From Gemmobacter aquaticus (lineage in GTDB: Bacteria; Pseudomonadota; Alphaproteobacteria; Rhodobacterales; Rhodobacteraceae): a stretch of 64,000 nt of DNA. The notes beneath the pieces were generated by a model. That model had not been told where the DNA came from, did no database searches, and was given only the letters and a program-made list of their open reading frames with translations. The translations under genes and the position numbers were made by a program. This document shows positions 7,852 to 20,835 of the stretch, one piece after another (positions within the stretch are counted from its first letter, which is position 1; each line of letters starts with the position of its first letter). The stretch is taken from assembly GCF_007859075.1 (NCBI RefSeq), contig NZ_VOAK01000011.1, positions 1,178,001 to 1,242,000 on the forward strand, given 5' to 3'.

Positions 7852-10080
7852 CTATCGAACGAAGGTCGTAACTGTCTGCGCCGCAAGCCAGGATTCAAGC
7901 GCCCGCGCATCGATGGGTTTCAGGAAACGCTGAACCTGATCGCGGTCGCATTCAGCAGCAAGTGCTGGACTGCGTTCGGCCGTGATCAGACATGCGGGGA
8001 CCATTCCATAGCGTGCGCGGATCACGCGCAGGAATTCAAGCCCCGACATGCCTTCGCCGAGTTGCTGATCGACCAGAAAGGCATCTGGAAGGATGCCAAT
8101 CTCTTCGATCAGCGCGATGGCCTCTTCGGCGCTGCCGGCATCCAGGACGCTCAGGCCCCATTTCTCCAGCAGCAGCGTCATGGCGTGGCGCAGATCAGGC
8201 TCGTTCTCGACCAGAAAGGCGATCCGGTCACCGCTTTCCAGCACCGGCTCGGGTTTCACGGGATTCGGCGCCGTTATCGTATCAGCCAAGGTGTCGCCAA
8301 GACCAAGTTGCACCATGAAGCAACTGCCGCGCCCAACCTCGGACTGCAGGCCCAGCGGGTGGCCGAGGGCCGCGCAGGCCCGTTCGACAATGGCAAGGCC
8401 CAACCCCATCCCTTCAGAGGCAGAGGCCGGCGCATCGAGCCTGTGGAACTCGCGAAAGATCGCGTCCTGATCCTCTTCGGCGATCCCGGGCCCGGTATCT
8501 CGCACTTCAAGACGGATCATGCCGCCAGCCCGACGTGCCCCCACCAGAACGCGGCCCTCACGGGTATAGCGTACGGCATTGGCGATCAGGTTTTGCAGGA
8601 TGCGCCGCAGATAGGCCGGGTCAGACACCACAACCGCCGAACTGGGCAACACGGTCAGTTGCAGCCCCTTTGCCGCCGCGAGTGCGGCAAATTCTTCGCG
8701 CAGCGGATCGAGGATGCGGTCCAGCCGAACAGGCACGGGATTGACGGCCAGCCGCCCCGATTCAAGTTTGGAGATATCGAGCAGCGCCGCAAGGATGCCT
8801 TCCACCTGATTGAGCGCGTTCTGCGCCTTTGTCACCGCCTCGGCCGCGACCGGCGCCAGAGACTCGGCGGCAATCGAACCCATGAAGAGCTTCGCCGCCG
8901 ACAGGGGTTGCAGAAGGTCATGGCTCGCAGCAGCCACAAAACGCGCACGGCTGGCATTGGCGCGCTCGGCATCAGCCAGGGCATCGGCAAGCTCCAGCGT
9001 CCGCTCCATCACCCGCGCCTCGAGCGTTTCATTCACAGCCGAAAGCTGCGCCAAAGCATCGCGTTCGGGCGTGATGTCGGTGAAAGATATCACGAAACCG
9101 CCGTCAGGCATCTCTTCGGCGTCGGCTTGCAGGATCAGGGGGCCGCGCTTCAACTCGAAATGCAGCTTGGCCCGACCTGGGCCGGACCGGGCCCATTCGG
9201 CAAGCTGCATCGCGCCCGAGATATCCCCAAAGGTGATCTCGCTCTCCAACCGCTCCAGCAGCGTCGCGATCCCTACGCCCATACGGAACCGCGTCAGCGG
9301 AATGGCCAGCAGATCGCCCAACCGTTCATTCCAGCCCACAAGCCTCTGACGGGCATCAAAGATGCAGACCCCCTGCGCGATATGATCGAGCGTCGCACGG
9401 ATGATACGGGCCTGATCGTCAAGCATCCGCCCGCGCTGTTCCCGCTCCAGCCGGATGATGTCGGTCACGTCGGTCTGGATGATGACGGTCCCGCCATTCG
9501 CGGTCCGGTGCTCTGATATCTGCAGCCAGCGATCCCAGATCAGGCGGACATTGAAGATGACATGCCGATCCTCATGCCGCTTGCGTCGCCGGATCGCCCA
9601 CGCCTCGGGTGTCTCGCCTTCAGGCAGCGCCAGATAGCGCGATAGGCTGACCCGTTCGACATAGTCATCGAAGGTCAGCCCCGGTTTTAGATGGTCGCGC
9701 AGGTCCAGCATATGCATCCCGAAACGCGAGTTGCACATGACGAGCACCTCGTCAGGACCGAAGAGCGCAAACCCCTCTTGCACCGTCTCGATCGCATCGG
9801 CGAGGTTGCGACGGGCGGCCTCGGTTTCCTGATTGGCCTCGGCAAGCCGCGCGTTCGACTGGTGCAGAAGGTCCAGCGCACGCTCCAGATCGCGGGTGCG
9901 CGAGCGGACCTGATCCTCCAGCATCGCGGCGCGCTGAAACTGGGCATAGGCAGCGCCGTTGTCATCGGTGGCCTGCTCCACCCGTCGCATCAGCGCCTCG
10001 GCAATGGCCAGCAGCTTGTCCCGCTGGCGTTCAGGCGGGTCTGTGGGGTTCAGCAGGCTAAGCGCATTGGGGGCTGTCAT
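7852..10080 (-). CDS. Hybrid sensor histidine kinase with PAS domains and C-terminal receiver (NahK/ErcS'-like)
   Basis: A soluble hybrid kinase of 742 residues with no transmembrane segment. In order it has an N-terminal coiled coil (about 45-95), two PAS-like domains (about 95-205 and 220-345), a second coiled coil, HisKA with AAASHDLLQPL (H387), HATPase with the N box LIANAVRYT (about 498-506), G boxes DTGPGIAEED and GMGLGLAIVERA, and a receiver domain with D671 and K721. The SHDLLQPL H-box and the PAS layout match the NahK/ErcS' class of Pseudomonas. It starts 3 bases after the FIST gene stop and so is co-transcribed with it. Its partners are probably the FIST protein as signal input and the upstream LuxR-type regulator as output. 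Confidence 0.9.
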   Translation of the reverse strand: MTAPNALSLLNPTDPPERQRDKLLAIAEALMRRVEQATDDNGAAYAQFQRAAMLEDQVRSRTRDLERALDLLHQSNARLAEANQETEAARRNLADAIETVQEGFALFGPDEVLVMCNSRFGMHMLDLRDHLKPGLTFDDYVERVSLSRYLALPEGETPEAWAIRRRKRHEDRHVIFNVRLIWDRWLQISEHRTANGGTVIIQTDVTDIIRLEREQRGRMLDDQARIIRATLDHIAQGVCIFDARQRLVGWNERLGDLLAIPLTRFRMGVGIATLLERLESEITFGDISGAMQLAEWARSGPGRAKLHFELKRGPLILQADAEEMPDGGFVISFTDITPERDALAQLSAVNETLEARVMERTLELADALADAERANASRARFVAAASHDLLQPLSAAKLFMGSIAAESLAPVAAEAVTKAQNALNQVEGILAALLDISKLESGRLAVNPVPVRLDRILDPLREEFAALAAAKGLQLTVLPSSAVVVSDPAYLRRILQNLIANAVRYTREGRVLVGARRAGGMIRLEVRDTGPGIAEEDQDAIFREFHRLDAPASASEGMGLGLAIVERACAALGHPLGLQSEVGRGSCFMVQLGLGDTLADTITAPNPVKPEPVLESGDRIAFLVENEPDLRHAMTLLLEKWGLSVLDAGSAEEAIALIEEIGILPDAFLVDQQLGEGMSGLEFLRVIRARYGMVPACLITAERSPALAAECDRDQVQRFLKPIDARALESWLAAQTVTTFVR

Positions 10081-10083
10081 CGC

Positions 10084-11208
10084 TTATACCCCGGGCGGGT
10101 AGATCGCGACCCCGGTCATCGTCTGGTTGACGTGCATCGAGTTCAACTGTTCACCATAGGTCGAAAACCCGAAAACCCGGTTTTCGCGCAGGATTGCGGA
10201 AACGGCGCCGTACTTCTGCTTTTCCAGCGCCTCCATCCGACGCAAGATGCAGTCGCAGGCGAGGATCGCCTCGGGCGGAGTGCCCGTCGACAGGCTGGCA
10301 AGTTCGCGTTCCAGATGGGTCACCATGTCCTGCGGCTCGGCCAGGGTCAGCACCAGCCCCTCGTCTATCGCCGAGAAGAACACGAGATCCCCATTTGGCG
10401 CAACCTGCTGGATCGCCCTGACATGGTGCCGCCCGCCCACGCGCACCACCACTGGATGCGCGGCAAAGGTGAAGGAATCGAGCTGGCCCGGGTCCTTGCC
10501 CAGAAGGCGCGCATATTCACGCGCTGCAGGTTCTGCATTGATCTTGCGCACAGTGCGATGCGCAGGATCGGCCTCGGTCACCACCATGCGCGTGTCGGTG
10601 GGCACCAGATGGTCAAGATTGAACACACGCACGCGGCAGCGCGACCGCACCATCGCCAGCACAGCCGCATTCCTGTGGCGCCGCCCGGCATGCAGGATAA
10701 AGGTCTGGGCAAAACGCGTTCCATCCGCCGCAGATCCGCCAAAAAGCGGCACTGGCCCAAGCCCCGAAGCCAGCGTGGCCGTCAGATCATCCTCGCGCGT
10801 CGAGAGGCCATCGACCATCAGAAAGGCAAACTCATGCTCCCATTCCGGGTTGCGCGCGGCAAGATTGGCCCGCGCCCGGATCAACTGTCCGATGGTGCGA
10901 TCATGGTCGAGCGGGGCAAGGCTTGGCACAAAAACCAGTTCGGTATCGAAGAACTCTGTCGGCAAACCAAGGGCCACGATGCCACCCTCGCTGTACCCTT
11001 CATCCGAGATTTCCCCCGCCGTCGTGCAACCGATCACCGGGGCGCCGAAGCCCTGCTCAGACAGAAGGGCATCGAGATCGGCCTCGGGCGAGGCAAAAAC
11101 CATGATGCAGGAGAACGGCCCAGGACCAAGCGCATCCACAAGCGCCCGGCCAGCACCGGCCTCACGCGCAGAGACATGCGCGGTGGCGATCACCTGTCCA
11201 TCGGTCAT
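10084..11208 (-). CDS. FIST-domain sensory protein (NosP-like)
   Basis: A 374-residue cytoplasmic protein of FIST_N plus FIST_C architecture. Key family patterns are PVIGCTTAGEIS (about residues 56-67), LFGGSAADG (about 154-162) and the C-terminal FGFSTYGEQLNSMHVNQTM. In Pseudomonas and other bacteria, FIST proteins encoded beside NahK-type kinases (NosP) bind heme and control the kinase in response to nitric oxide. Here the gene lies 3 bases upstream of just such a kinase, behind a clear GGAGG ribosome binding site. The ligand is inferred from that pairing; I cannot identify the heme-ligating residue from this sequence alone. Confidence 0.85.
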   Translation of the reverse strand: MTDGQVIATAHVSAREAGAGRALVDALGPGPFSCIMVFASPEADLDALLSEQGFGAPVIGCTTAGEISDEGYSEGGIVALGLPTEFFDTELVFVPSLAPLDHDRTIGQLIRARANLAARNPEWEHEFAFLMVDGLSTREDDLTATLASGLGPVPLFGGSAADGTRFAQTFILHAGRRHRNAAVLAMVRSRCRVRVFNLDHLVPTDTRMVVTEADPAHRTVRKINAEPAAREYARLLGKDPGQLDSFTFAAHPVVVRVGGRHHVRAIQQVAPNGDLVFFSAIDEGLVLTLAEPQDMVTHLERELASLSTGTPPEAILACDCILRRMEALEKQKYGAVSAILRENRVFGFSTYGEQLNSMHVNQTMTGVAIYPPGV

Positions 11209-11258
11209 ACGGAGCGCCTCCCTTCGCGCCGTCAGCCCCCATGTTGCGTATCAAGACG

Positions 11259-11933
11259 TCAGCCGGTTTCCGGCATGATCGTGTTGAAGTTCGCCTCGTT
11301 CGCAATCAGCACCGCCTGCGTGCGGCTCTGCACGCCAAGCTTGCGCATGATCGCGGTGACATGGGCCTTCACCGTAGTTTCCGCGATCGACAAGTCATAG
11401 GCAATCTGCTTGTTCAGCCGGCCTTCGCAAATCAGCTGAAGGATCTTGGCCTGCTGCCGCGTCAACAACGCCAGTCGTGCCAAAGCCTGTTCGCGGGTGC
11501 TGCCTGCATTCCCCTCGGCCGGGGCGACATATCCCTCGGGTGTATAGACCCTGCCAGCGCGGATCGCCTCGAAAGCATCGCGAAATACGTCGCGGCGGGA
11601 ATGCTTCGGCACGAAGGCCGCCGCCCCCGCCTGCAATGCGGCGGCAATGACTCGCGTGTCGGTCAGGCTGGAAACCACTGCAACCGGGGTGGCGCCCGCC
11701 GCACCCTTCAGGCGGATCAGGCCATCAAGCCCCGTCACATCAGGCAAGTTCAGATCCAGCACGATCACATCGGGCATCGGTGACAGGTCGAGCCGTGCCA
11801 GCGCCGTTTCAAGCCTGTCGACCGTTTCGACCTGATTCACCCCCACAACGGCGCGCAACGTGATGGAGAGCGCGTCGCAGAACAGCGGGTGGTCATCAAT
11901 GATAAGTGCGGTTTCCAGAACCCTGTCCGACAT
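11259..11933 (-). CDS. LuxR/NarL-family response regulator (ErbR/AgmR-like)
   Basis: A two-component output regulator of 224 residues. The receiver domain (about 8-125) has the acidic pocket DD at 13-14, phosphoacceptor D60 and K109 in VPKHSR. The C-terminal LuxR helix-turn-helix (about 155-215) reads LTRQQAKILQLICEGRLNKQIA and ends with KAHVTAIMRKLGV. The ATG at 11933 follows GGAGG at a good distance; the frame extends 47 codons further upstream but those residues look like non-domain sequence. It is the first gene of the regulator-FIST-kinase set. In Pseudomonas the kinase homologue works with the ErbR regulator of alcohol oxidation, so this pair may phosphorylate similarly. Confidence 0.9.
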   Translation of the reverse strand: MSDRVLETALIIDDHPLFCDALSITLRAVVGVNQVETVDRLETALARLDLSPMPDVIVLDLNLPDVTGLDGLIRLKGAAGATPVAVVSSLTDTRVIAAALQAGAAAFVPKHSRRDVFRDAFEAIRAGRVYTPEGYVAPAEGNAGSTREQALARLALLTRQQAKILQLICEGRLNKQIAYDLSIAETTVKAHVTAIMRKLGVQSRTQAVLIANEANFNTIMPETG

Positions 11934-12015
11934 TTGTGGTGGCCTCCGTTCAGGCCACCAGTTTAGCGAAGCACGGCCCCGGAACAAGCAAGCCGAAAGT
12001 CTGAGATCCGTGACT

Positions 12016-15760
<3,745 letters not shown>

Positions 15761-15764
<4 letters not shown>

Positions 15765-17194
15765 GTGCGCAGGATGCTTTCGTAGAGCCCGGCATAGACG
15801 GCAGCCGAGGCATCCCAGCCCACGGGCTGCGCCATGGCGCGTTTCACGATCTGGCCCCAGGTCTTGCTGTCTGCGTGCAAAGCAACCAGGCGGCGCAGAG
15901 CCTCGGCAAAGGCCGGGGCGTCTGTCGGATGGAAGGTGATGCCCGTGGCCACCCCTGTCGCCAACGCAGCCGGATTGGCATTTACCACAGTATCGGCAAG
16001 GCCACCGACGGCCGCCACCACCGGAATGGTGCCGTAGCGCAGTCCATACATCTGCGTAAGACCGCAGGGTTCAAAGCGCGAGGGCACCAGAACCGCATCG
16101 CCGCCAGCAAAGATCCTGTGGCTCAGCCCTTCGTCATAGCCGATCTTCACCGCCACGCGGCCGGGGAAACGCTCAACCAAACGGTTCATCGCAGCTTCCA
16201 GCGCCTTGTCGCCAGAGCCAAGCAGCACAAGCCCGCCACCCGCCTCGATGAAATCCGGCAGCACTTGCGGAAGCAGATCCATGCCCTTTTGGTCCGTAAG
16301 CCGGCTGACCACAACGGCCAACGGCCCCGGAACGTCCAGTCCGAATTCGGCGCAAAGTGCTGCACGGTTGGCAGTTTTGCCTTTCATCTTGCGGGCGCCA
16401 AACGGGATCTCCTCCCCCTCGGGCGACCAGACATCCTCATCGACACCATTCAGGATACCCACGACATCCGCAGCCCGCGCCTCGACCAACCCCTGCAGTC
16501 CCATCCCGAACTCGGGCCGCATCAACTCGGCCGCATAGGTCGGCGATACGGTCGTGATCTTGTCGGCCGTCACCATTGCGGCTTTCAGGCTGGACAGCCC
16601 CCCGAAATACTCCAGCGAGCCGGGGTGGAACTCATGCCGCGGCAGGCGCAGGGCATCGACCATGCTGGCATCGGCCCAGCCCTGAAATGCGATATTGTGA
16701 ATGGTAATCACGCTGCCCACATCGCGCGGGCCGCCGAAGGCCAGATAGGCGGGCGCAAAACCCGCCTGCCAGTCATGCGCGTGCAGGATCTGAGGCCGCC
16801 AGCCATCACCCAGACCGTGCCGGGCGATCTTGGCGGAGACCCAGCTAAGTGCTGCAAAGCGCTGCGGGTTGTCGGGCCAGTCGGCGCCGCCCGTGTTGTA
16901 GGGCCCACCCTCGCGATCATAAAGATGCGGGGCATCCAGCAGCAGAAGCCCCATCCCCTCCAGCACGCCGGCCTTGACCACACCACGACCGCCGAACAGG
17001 TCCTCCTCGACAAAGACCTCGGGCCAGTCGCTGATACCCTCGCGCAGGGTGCGATACGCAGGCATAAGCACCCGCATATCCCAACCCTTTGGGCGCAAGG
17101 CGGCTGGCAAGGCGCCGACCACATCGGCCAGCCCCCCGGTCTTGATCAGCGGCACGCATTCCGACGCAACTGACAGAACCCGCTTCATCTCCAT
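15761..17194 (-). CDS. glgA: Glycogen synthase (ADP-glucose, GT5)
   Basis: Transfers glucose from ADP-glucose onto growing alpha-1,4-glucan. About 477 residues, with the ADP-glucose binding KTGGLADVVGALP at the N-terminus and the GT5 C-terminal motif SRFEPCGLTQMYGLRYG. The ATG at 17194 is favoured by a GAGGG five bases upstream; a second ATG two codons later (17188, MKRVLSVASE) is nearly as plausible and is the usual family start. A repeat element and 67 bases separate it from glgC. Confidence 0.93.
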
Positions 17195-17205
17195 GCGCGC
17201 CCTCA

Positions 17206-17256
17206 CTTCCTCTTGGCCCAAATACCCGGGGGGTCCGGGGGTAAAACCCCCGGCCC
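17206..17256 (-). repeat. Interspersed intergenic repeat, copy B
   Basis: The + strand reads CTTCCTCTTGGCCCAAATACCC (17206-17227). A G/C-rich hairpin CCGGGGG-TAAAA-CCCCCGG follows at about 17237-17255. It fills nearly all of the glgC-glgA gap inside the operon. Confidence 0.75.
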
Positions 17257-17261
17257 TTCGT

Positions 17262-18533
17262 TTACAGCTTGGCCCGCGACCAGGCGTCGATCATGTCCTG
17301 TGTGATCAGGACAATCCCGTTGTCCGTCCGACGGAACCACTTTGCATCTTCGACCGGATCCTCGCCGATCACCAGCCCCTCGGGGATGATCACGCCCCGG
17401 TCGATGACACAGTTCTTCAGCTCGGCCCGCCGGTTCACCACCACCTGTGGCAAGGCCACGACATATTCCAGGCTGGAGAAACTATGCGTCCGGCATCCTG
17501 TGAAAAGCAGCGAGTTCCGCACCTCTGACCCCGACACGATACAGTCGCCCGAAATCAGCGATGACACGGCTGATCCGCGCCGGCCATCCTCGTCATGGAT
17601 GAACTTGGCGGGCGGCACAATCTCGGCATAGGTCCAGATCGGCCAGCTGTTGTCATAGAGATCGAGCTTCGGCACGAAGTCCGTCAGGTCGATGTTGGCC
17701 TGCCAGAAGGCATCGATCGTTCCCACATCGCGCCAATAGGGCTCGTCCTCCAGACCCGATGTCACGCAGCTTTCCGCAAAGCTATGCGCCATGGCTTTGC
17801 CGTTCTTGACGATATCGGGGATGATGTCATTTCCGAAATCGTGGCTGGAGTTCGGGTCCTCGGCATCACGGATCAAGAGATCACGCAGGAAATCCCAGTT
17901 GAAGACATAGATCCCCATCGAGGCCAGAGAGTTCTTCGGGTCGCCGGGAATGGTGGGCGGATTTTTCGGCTTTTCCAGAAAGTCGGTGATCCGACCCTCG
18001 GTATCGACATGCATGACACCGAAGGCCGTCGCCTCTTCCTTGGGCACGGTCAGACAGCCAATGGTGACGTCTGCACGGGTTGCGACATGCTGCATGAGCA
18101 TGATCTCGTAGTCCATCTTGTAGATATGGTCACCCGCAAGGATGATCACATATTTCACGCCATAACTATCAACAATATCAATGTTTTGCGTGACGGCATC
18201 GGCGGTACCGAGATACCATTTGTTCTCATCCACCCGCTGGCTCGCGGGCAGGATGTCGAGGTATTCGTTCCGCTCGGCCCGGAAAAAGCCCCAGCCCCGC
18301 TGCATGTGGCGGATCAGGCTGTGCGCCTTGTACTGCGTGGCAATCGCCATCTTGCGGACGCCAGAGTTCAGCGCGTTCGACAGCGCAAAGTCGATGATCC
18401 GCGTCTTGCCGCCAAAATAGACGGCAGGCTTGGCGCGGCGGTCGGTAAGTTCCTTCAGGCGGCTCCCGCGCCCTCCGGCCAGTACGAAAGCCATGGCCTG
18501 CGACGAAAGCCTCTGATTGGGTCTTGCCTTCAT
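17262..18533 (-). CDS. glgC: Glucose-1-phosphate adenylyltransferase
   Basis: Makes ADP-glucose from glucose-1-phosphate and ATP, the committed and usually allosterically controlled step of bacterial glycogen synthesis. The 423-residue protein has the nucleotide-binding loop [20 protein letters not shown] (about 18-37), [13 protein letters not shown] and SMGIYVFNW. The C-terminal left-handed beta-helix contains the [17 protein letters not shown] repeats. Ribosome binding site GGGAGG lies upstream of the ATG. Confidence 0.95.
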   Translation of the reverse strand: MKARPNQRLSSQAMAFVLAGGRGSRLKELTDRRAKPAVYFGGKTRIIDFALSNALNSGVRKMAIATQYKAHSLIRHMQRGWGFFRAERNEYLDILPASQRVDENKWYLGTADAVTQNIDIVDSYGVKYVIILAGDHIYKMDYEIMLMQHVATRADVTIGCLTVPKEEATAFGVMHVDTEGRITDFLEKPKNPPTIPGDPKNSLASMGIYVFNWDFLRDLLIRDAEDPNSSHDFGNDIIPDIVKNGKAMAHSFAESCVTSGLEDEPYWRDVGTIDAFWQANIDLTDFVPKLDLYDNSWPIWTYAEIVPPAKFIHDEDGRRGSAVSSLISGDCIVSGSEVRNSLLFTGCRTHSFSSLEYVVALPQVVVNRRAELKNCVIDRGVIIPEGLVIGEDPVEDAKWFRRTDNGIVLITQDMIDAWSRAKL

Positions 18534-18578
18534 GTTGTCCTCCCTACGGGCAGTGCCCGCCTCAAAATCCCTTGAACC

Positions 18579-20771
18579 TTAACTGCGACGCAGGAACACC
18601 GCCGATAGCGGCGGCAGGGTCACCAGTGCCGAATGCGGCTGGCCATGATGCGGCACGGCCTCGGCCACGACACCCCCCATGTTCCCGCGGTTTTCACCGC
18701 CATAGATCGCCGCGTCGGTGTTCAGCACCTCGTCCCAGCCACCTTCCTGCGGAAGCCCGATGCGCAGGCGCCGCTCTACCGGCGTCATGTTCACCGCGAC
18801 GACGACCGGGGCATCACCTGCCCCGCCCTTGCGCACCCACGCATAGGTCGATCCCTCGGCATCATTCGCCTCAAGCCATTCGAACCCCTCGGGCCGTGTG
18901 TCGTTCACATGCAGCGCGGGCGTTCCGCGATAGAGCGTGTTCAGATCACGGACCAGGCGCTGCATTCCGGCATGTTGCGGATGGTCCAGCAGATGCCAGT
19001 CAAGGCTTTGCTGATAGGCCCATTCGCGCCCTTGTGCGAATTCACAGCCCATGAACAACAGTTTCTTGCCCGGATGCCCCCACATGAACCCGTAATAGGC
19101 GCGCAAGTTTGCGAACTTCTGGTCCCCATCGCCGGGCATCTTGGCCAGCATGCTGCCTTTGCCATGCACAACCTCGTCATGGCTGATCGGCAGGATATAG
19201 TTTTCCGACCAAGCGTAATGCAGGCCAAAGGTCATCTGGTGGTGGTGATACTTCCGATAGACCGGATCGCGCTGCATATAGGACAGCGTGTCGTTCATCC
19301 ACCCCATGTTCCACTTGAAGCCAAAGCCGAGCCCGCCCCAGTCTGCCGGACGCGAGACGCCCGGAAAGGCCGTGCTTTCCTCGGCGACAGTCACCACGCC
19401 GGGGCATTCGCCGTAAACCGTCGTATTCATCCGGCGCATCATGGCGATGGCTTCGTAATTCTCGCGCCCGCCATCCTTGTTGGGAACCCACTGCCCTTCG
19501 CTGCGCGAATAGTCGCGATAGAGCATCGAGGCCACAGCATCGACGCGCAACCCGTCAACGTGGAATTCTTCAACCCAATACAAGGCGTTGGAGACGAGGA
19601 AGTTCTGAACCTCGGTCCGGCCGTAGTTGTAGATCAGCGTGTTCCAGTCCTGATGGAACCCTTCGCGCGGGTCGGCATGTTCGTAAAGCGCGGTGCCATC
19701 GAAGCGGCCAAGACCGTGCGGATCGGTCGGGAAGTGGCCTGGCACCCAATCGAGGATCATGCCCAGACCCTTGCGGTGGGCCGCATCGACAAGCGCGCGG
19801 AACTCTTCGGGTGTGCCGTGCCGGATCGTCGGGGCAAAGAGGCCCACGGGTTGATAGCCCCAGCTTCCGTCAAACGGATACTCGGACACCGGCAACAGCT
19901 CCAGATGGGTAAAGCCCATGTCGGCGGCATAGTCGACGAGTTGTTCGGCCAGCTCCAGATACGACAGCATCCGGTCGCCCGGTGCCCGCTTCCACGATCC
20001 CAGATGCACCTCATAGACCGAGATCGGCGCATCGATCCGGTGATGCGCTGCGCGGTTGGCCATCCAGTCGTCGTCGTGCCAGTCGCCCCGGATCACCCGA
20101 ACGACCGAGGCGTTCTTGGGTGCGTGCTCGCTGCTGAACCCGACTGGATCGGCCTTGAGCGGCAGGATCTGCCCGCCCGGTCCGCGGATCTCATATTTGT
20201 AGGTTGTTCCTTCCCCGAGACCGGGGACAAAAATCTCCCACACGCCCGTCGCGCCACGCTTGCGCATGGGGTGGCGGCGGCCGTCCCAGACGTTGAAGTC
20301 GCCAACAACCGAGACCCGCTCGGCATTCGGGGCCCAGACGGCAAAATGCGTGCCCTCGGCGCCTTCATGCGTGATGACATGCGCGCCCAGCACCTGCCAC
20401 AGGCGGCGGTGCGTGCCCTCGCCAAGCAGGTATTCGTCCATTTCACCCAGAACGGGGCCGTAGCGATAGGGATCGTCCCATTCCCACTGCGCGCCATGCC
20501 CCTCGGCGCGAAGCCGATAGGGTGCGCGTGCAGGCAAAACACCGGCAAACAGCCCGTCGCCAAGCGGCGACAGCGCCACCGGATCAGGCGTCAGCGCCCA
20601 GACCTGTTCCGCACCCGGCTGCATCACCCGCAGCACATGCCGGCCACCGACATCATGCACGCCCAGCACCGCGAACGGATCGCCGTGGCGGCCCTGACGG
20701 ATCGCGTCTGCCGAACCCTGATCAATCAGCGGCACGGTGCTTGCCGTCTTTCCCCCCGAAGCCTTCGCCAT
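18579..20771 (-). CDS. glgB: 1,4-alpha-glucan branching enzyme
   Basis: Introduces alpha-1,6 branches into glycogen. 730 residues: an N-terminal CBM48-like region (about 20-115), a second one ([19 protein letters not shown]), the GH13 catalytic barrel with [17 protein letters not shown] (nucleophile Asp) and [14 protein letters not shown], and a C-terminal beta domain. The ATG at 20771 is preferred because GGGGGA lies just upstream; an ATG four codons earlier lacks a site. Confidence 0.95.
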   Translation of the reverse strand: MAKASGGKTASTVPLIDQGSADAIRQGRHGDPFAVLGVHDVGGRHVLRVMQPGAEQVWALTPDPVALSPLGDGLFAGVLPARAPYRLRAEGHGAQWEWDDPYRYGPVLGEMDEYLLGEGTHRRLWQVLGAHVITHEGAEGTHFAVWAPNAERVSVVGDFNVWDGRRHPMRKRGATGVWEIFVPGLGEGTTYKYEIRGPGGQILPLKADPVGFSSEHAPKNASVVRVIRGDWHDDDWMANRAAHHRIDAPISVYEVHLGSWKRAPGDRMLSYLELAEQLVDYAADMGFTHLELLPVSEYPFDGSWGYQPVGLFAPTIRHGTPEEFRALVDAAHRKGLGMILDWVPGHFPTDPHGLGRFDGTALYEHADPREGFHQDWNTLIYNYGRTEVQNFLVSNALYWVEEFHVDGLRVDAVASMLYRDYSRSEGQWVPNKDGGRENYEAIAMMRRMNTTVYGECPGVVTVAEESTAFPGVSRPADWGGLGFGFKWNMGWMNDTLSYMQRDPVYRKYHHHQMTFGLHYAWSENYILPISHDEVVHGKGSMLAKMPGDGDQKFANLRAYYGFMWGHPGKKLLFMGCEFAQGREWAYQQSLDWHLLDHPQHAGMQRLVRDLNTLYRGTPALHVNDTRPEGFEWLEANDAEGSTYAWVRKGGAGDAPVVVAVNMTPVERRLRIGLPQEGGWDEVLNTDAAIYGGENRGNMGGVVAEAVPHHGQPHSALVTLPPLSAVFLRRS

Positions 20772-20835
20772 GTGTCCCCCCATCAGCGAAACCGGTGTCC
20801 GGGGCGCCGGTTGGCGCCCCGCTTTAGGCTTGCGC

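Noticed and set aside
7826-7857. CGATAGC/GCTATCG inverted repeat in the kinase-coxG gap
   Set aside because: Only seven pairs with an 18-base loop and overlapping the kinase stop; too weak to call a terminator or operator.
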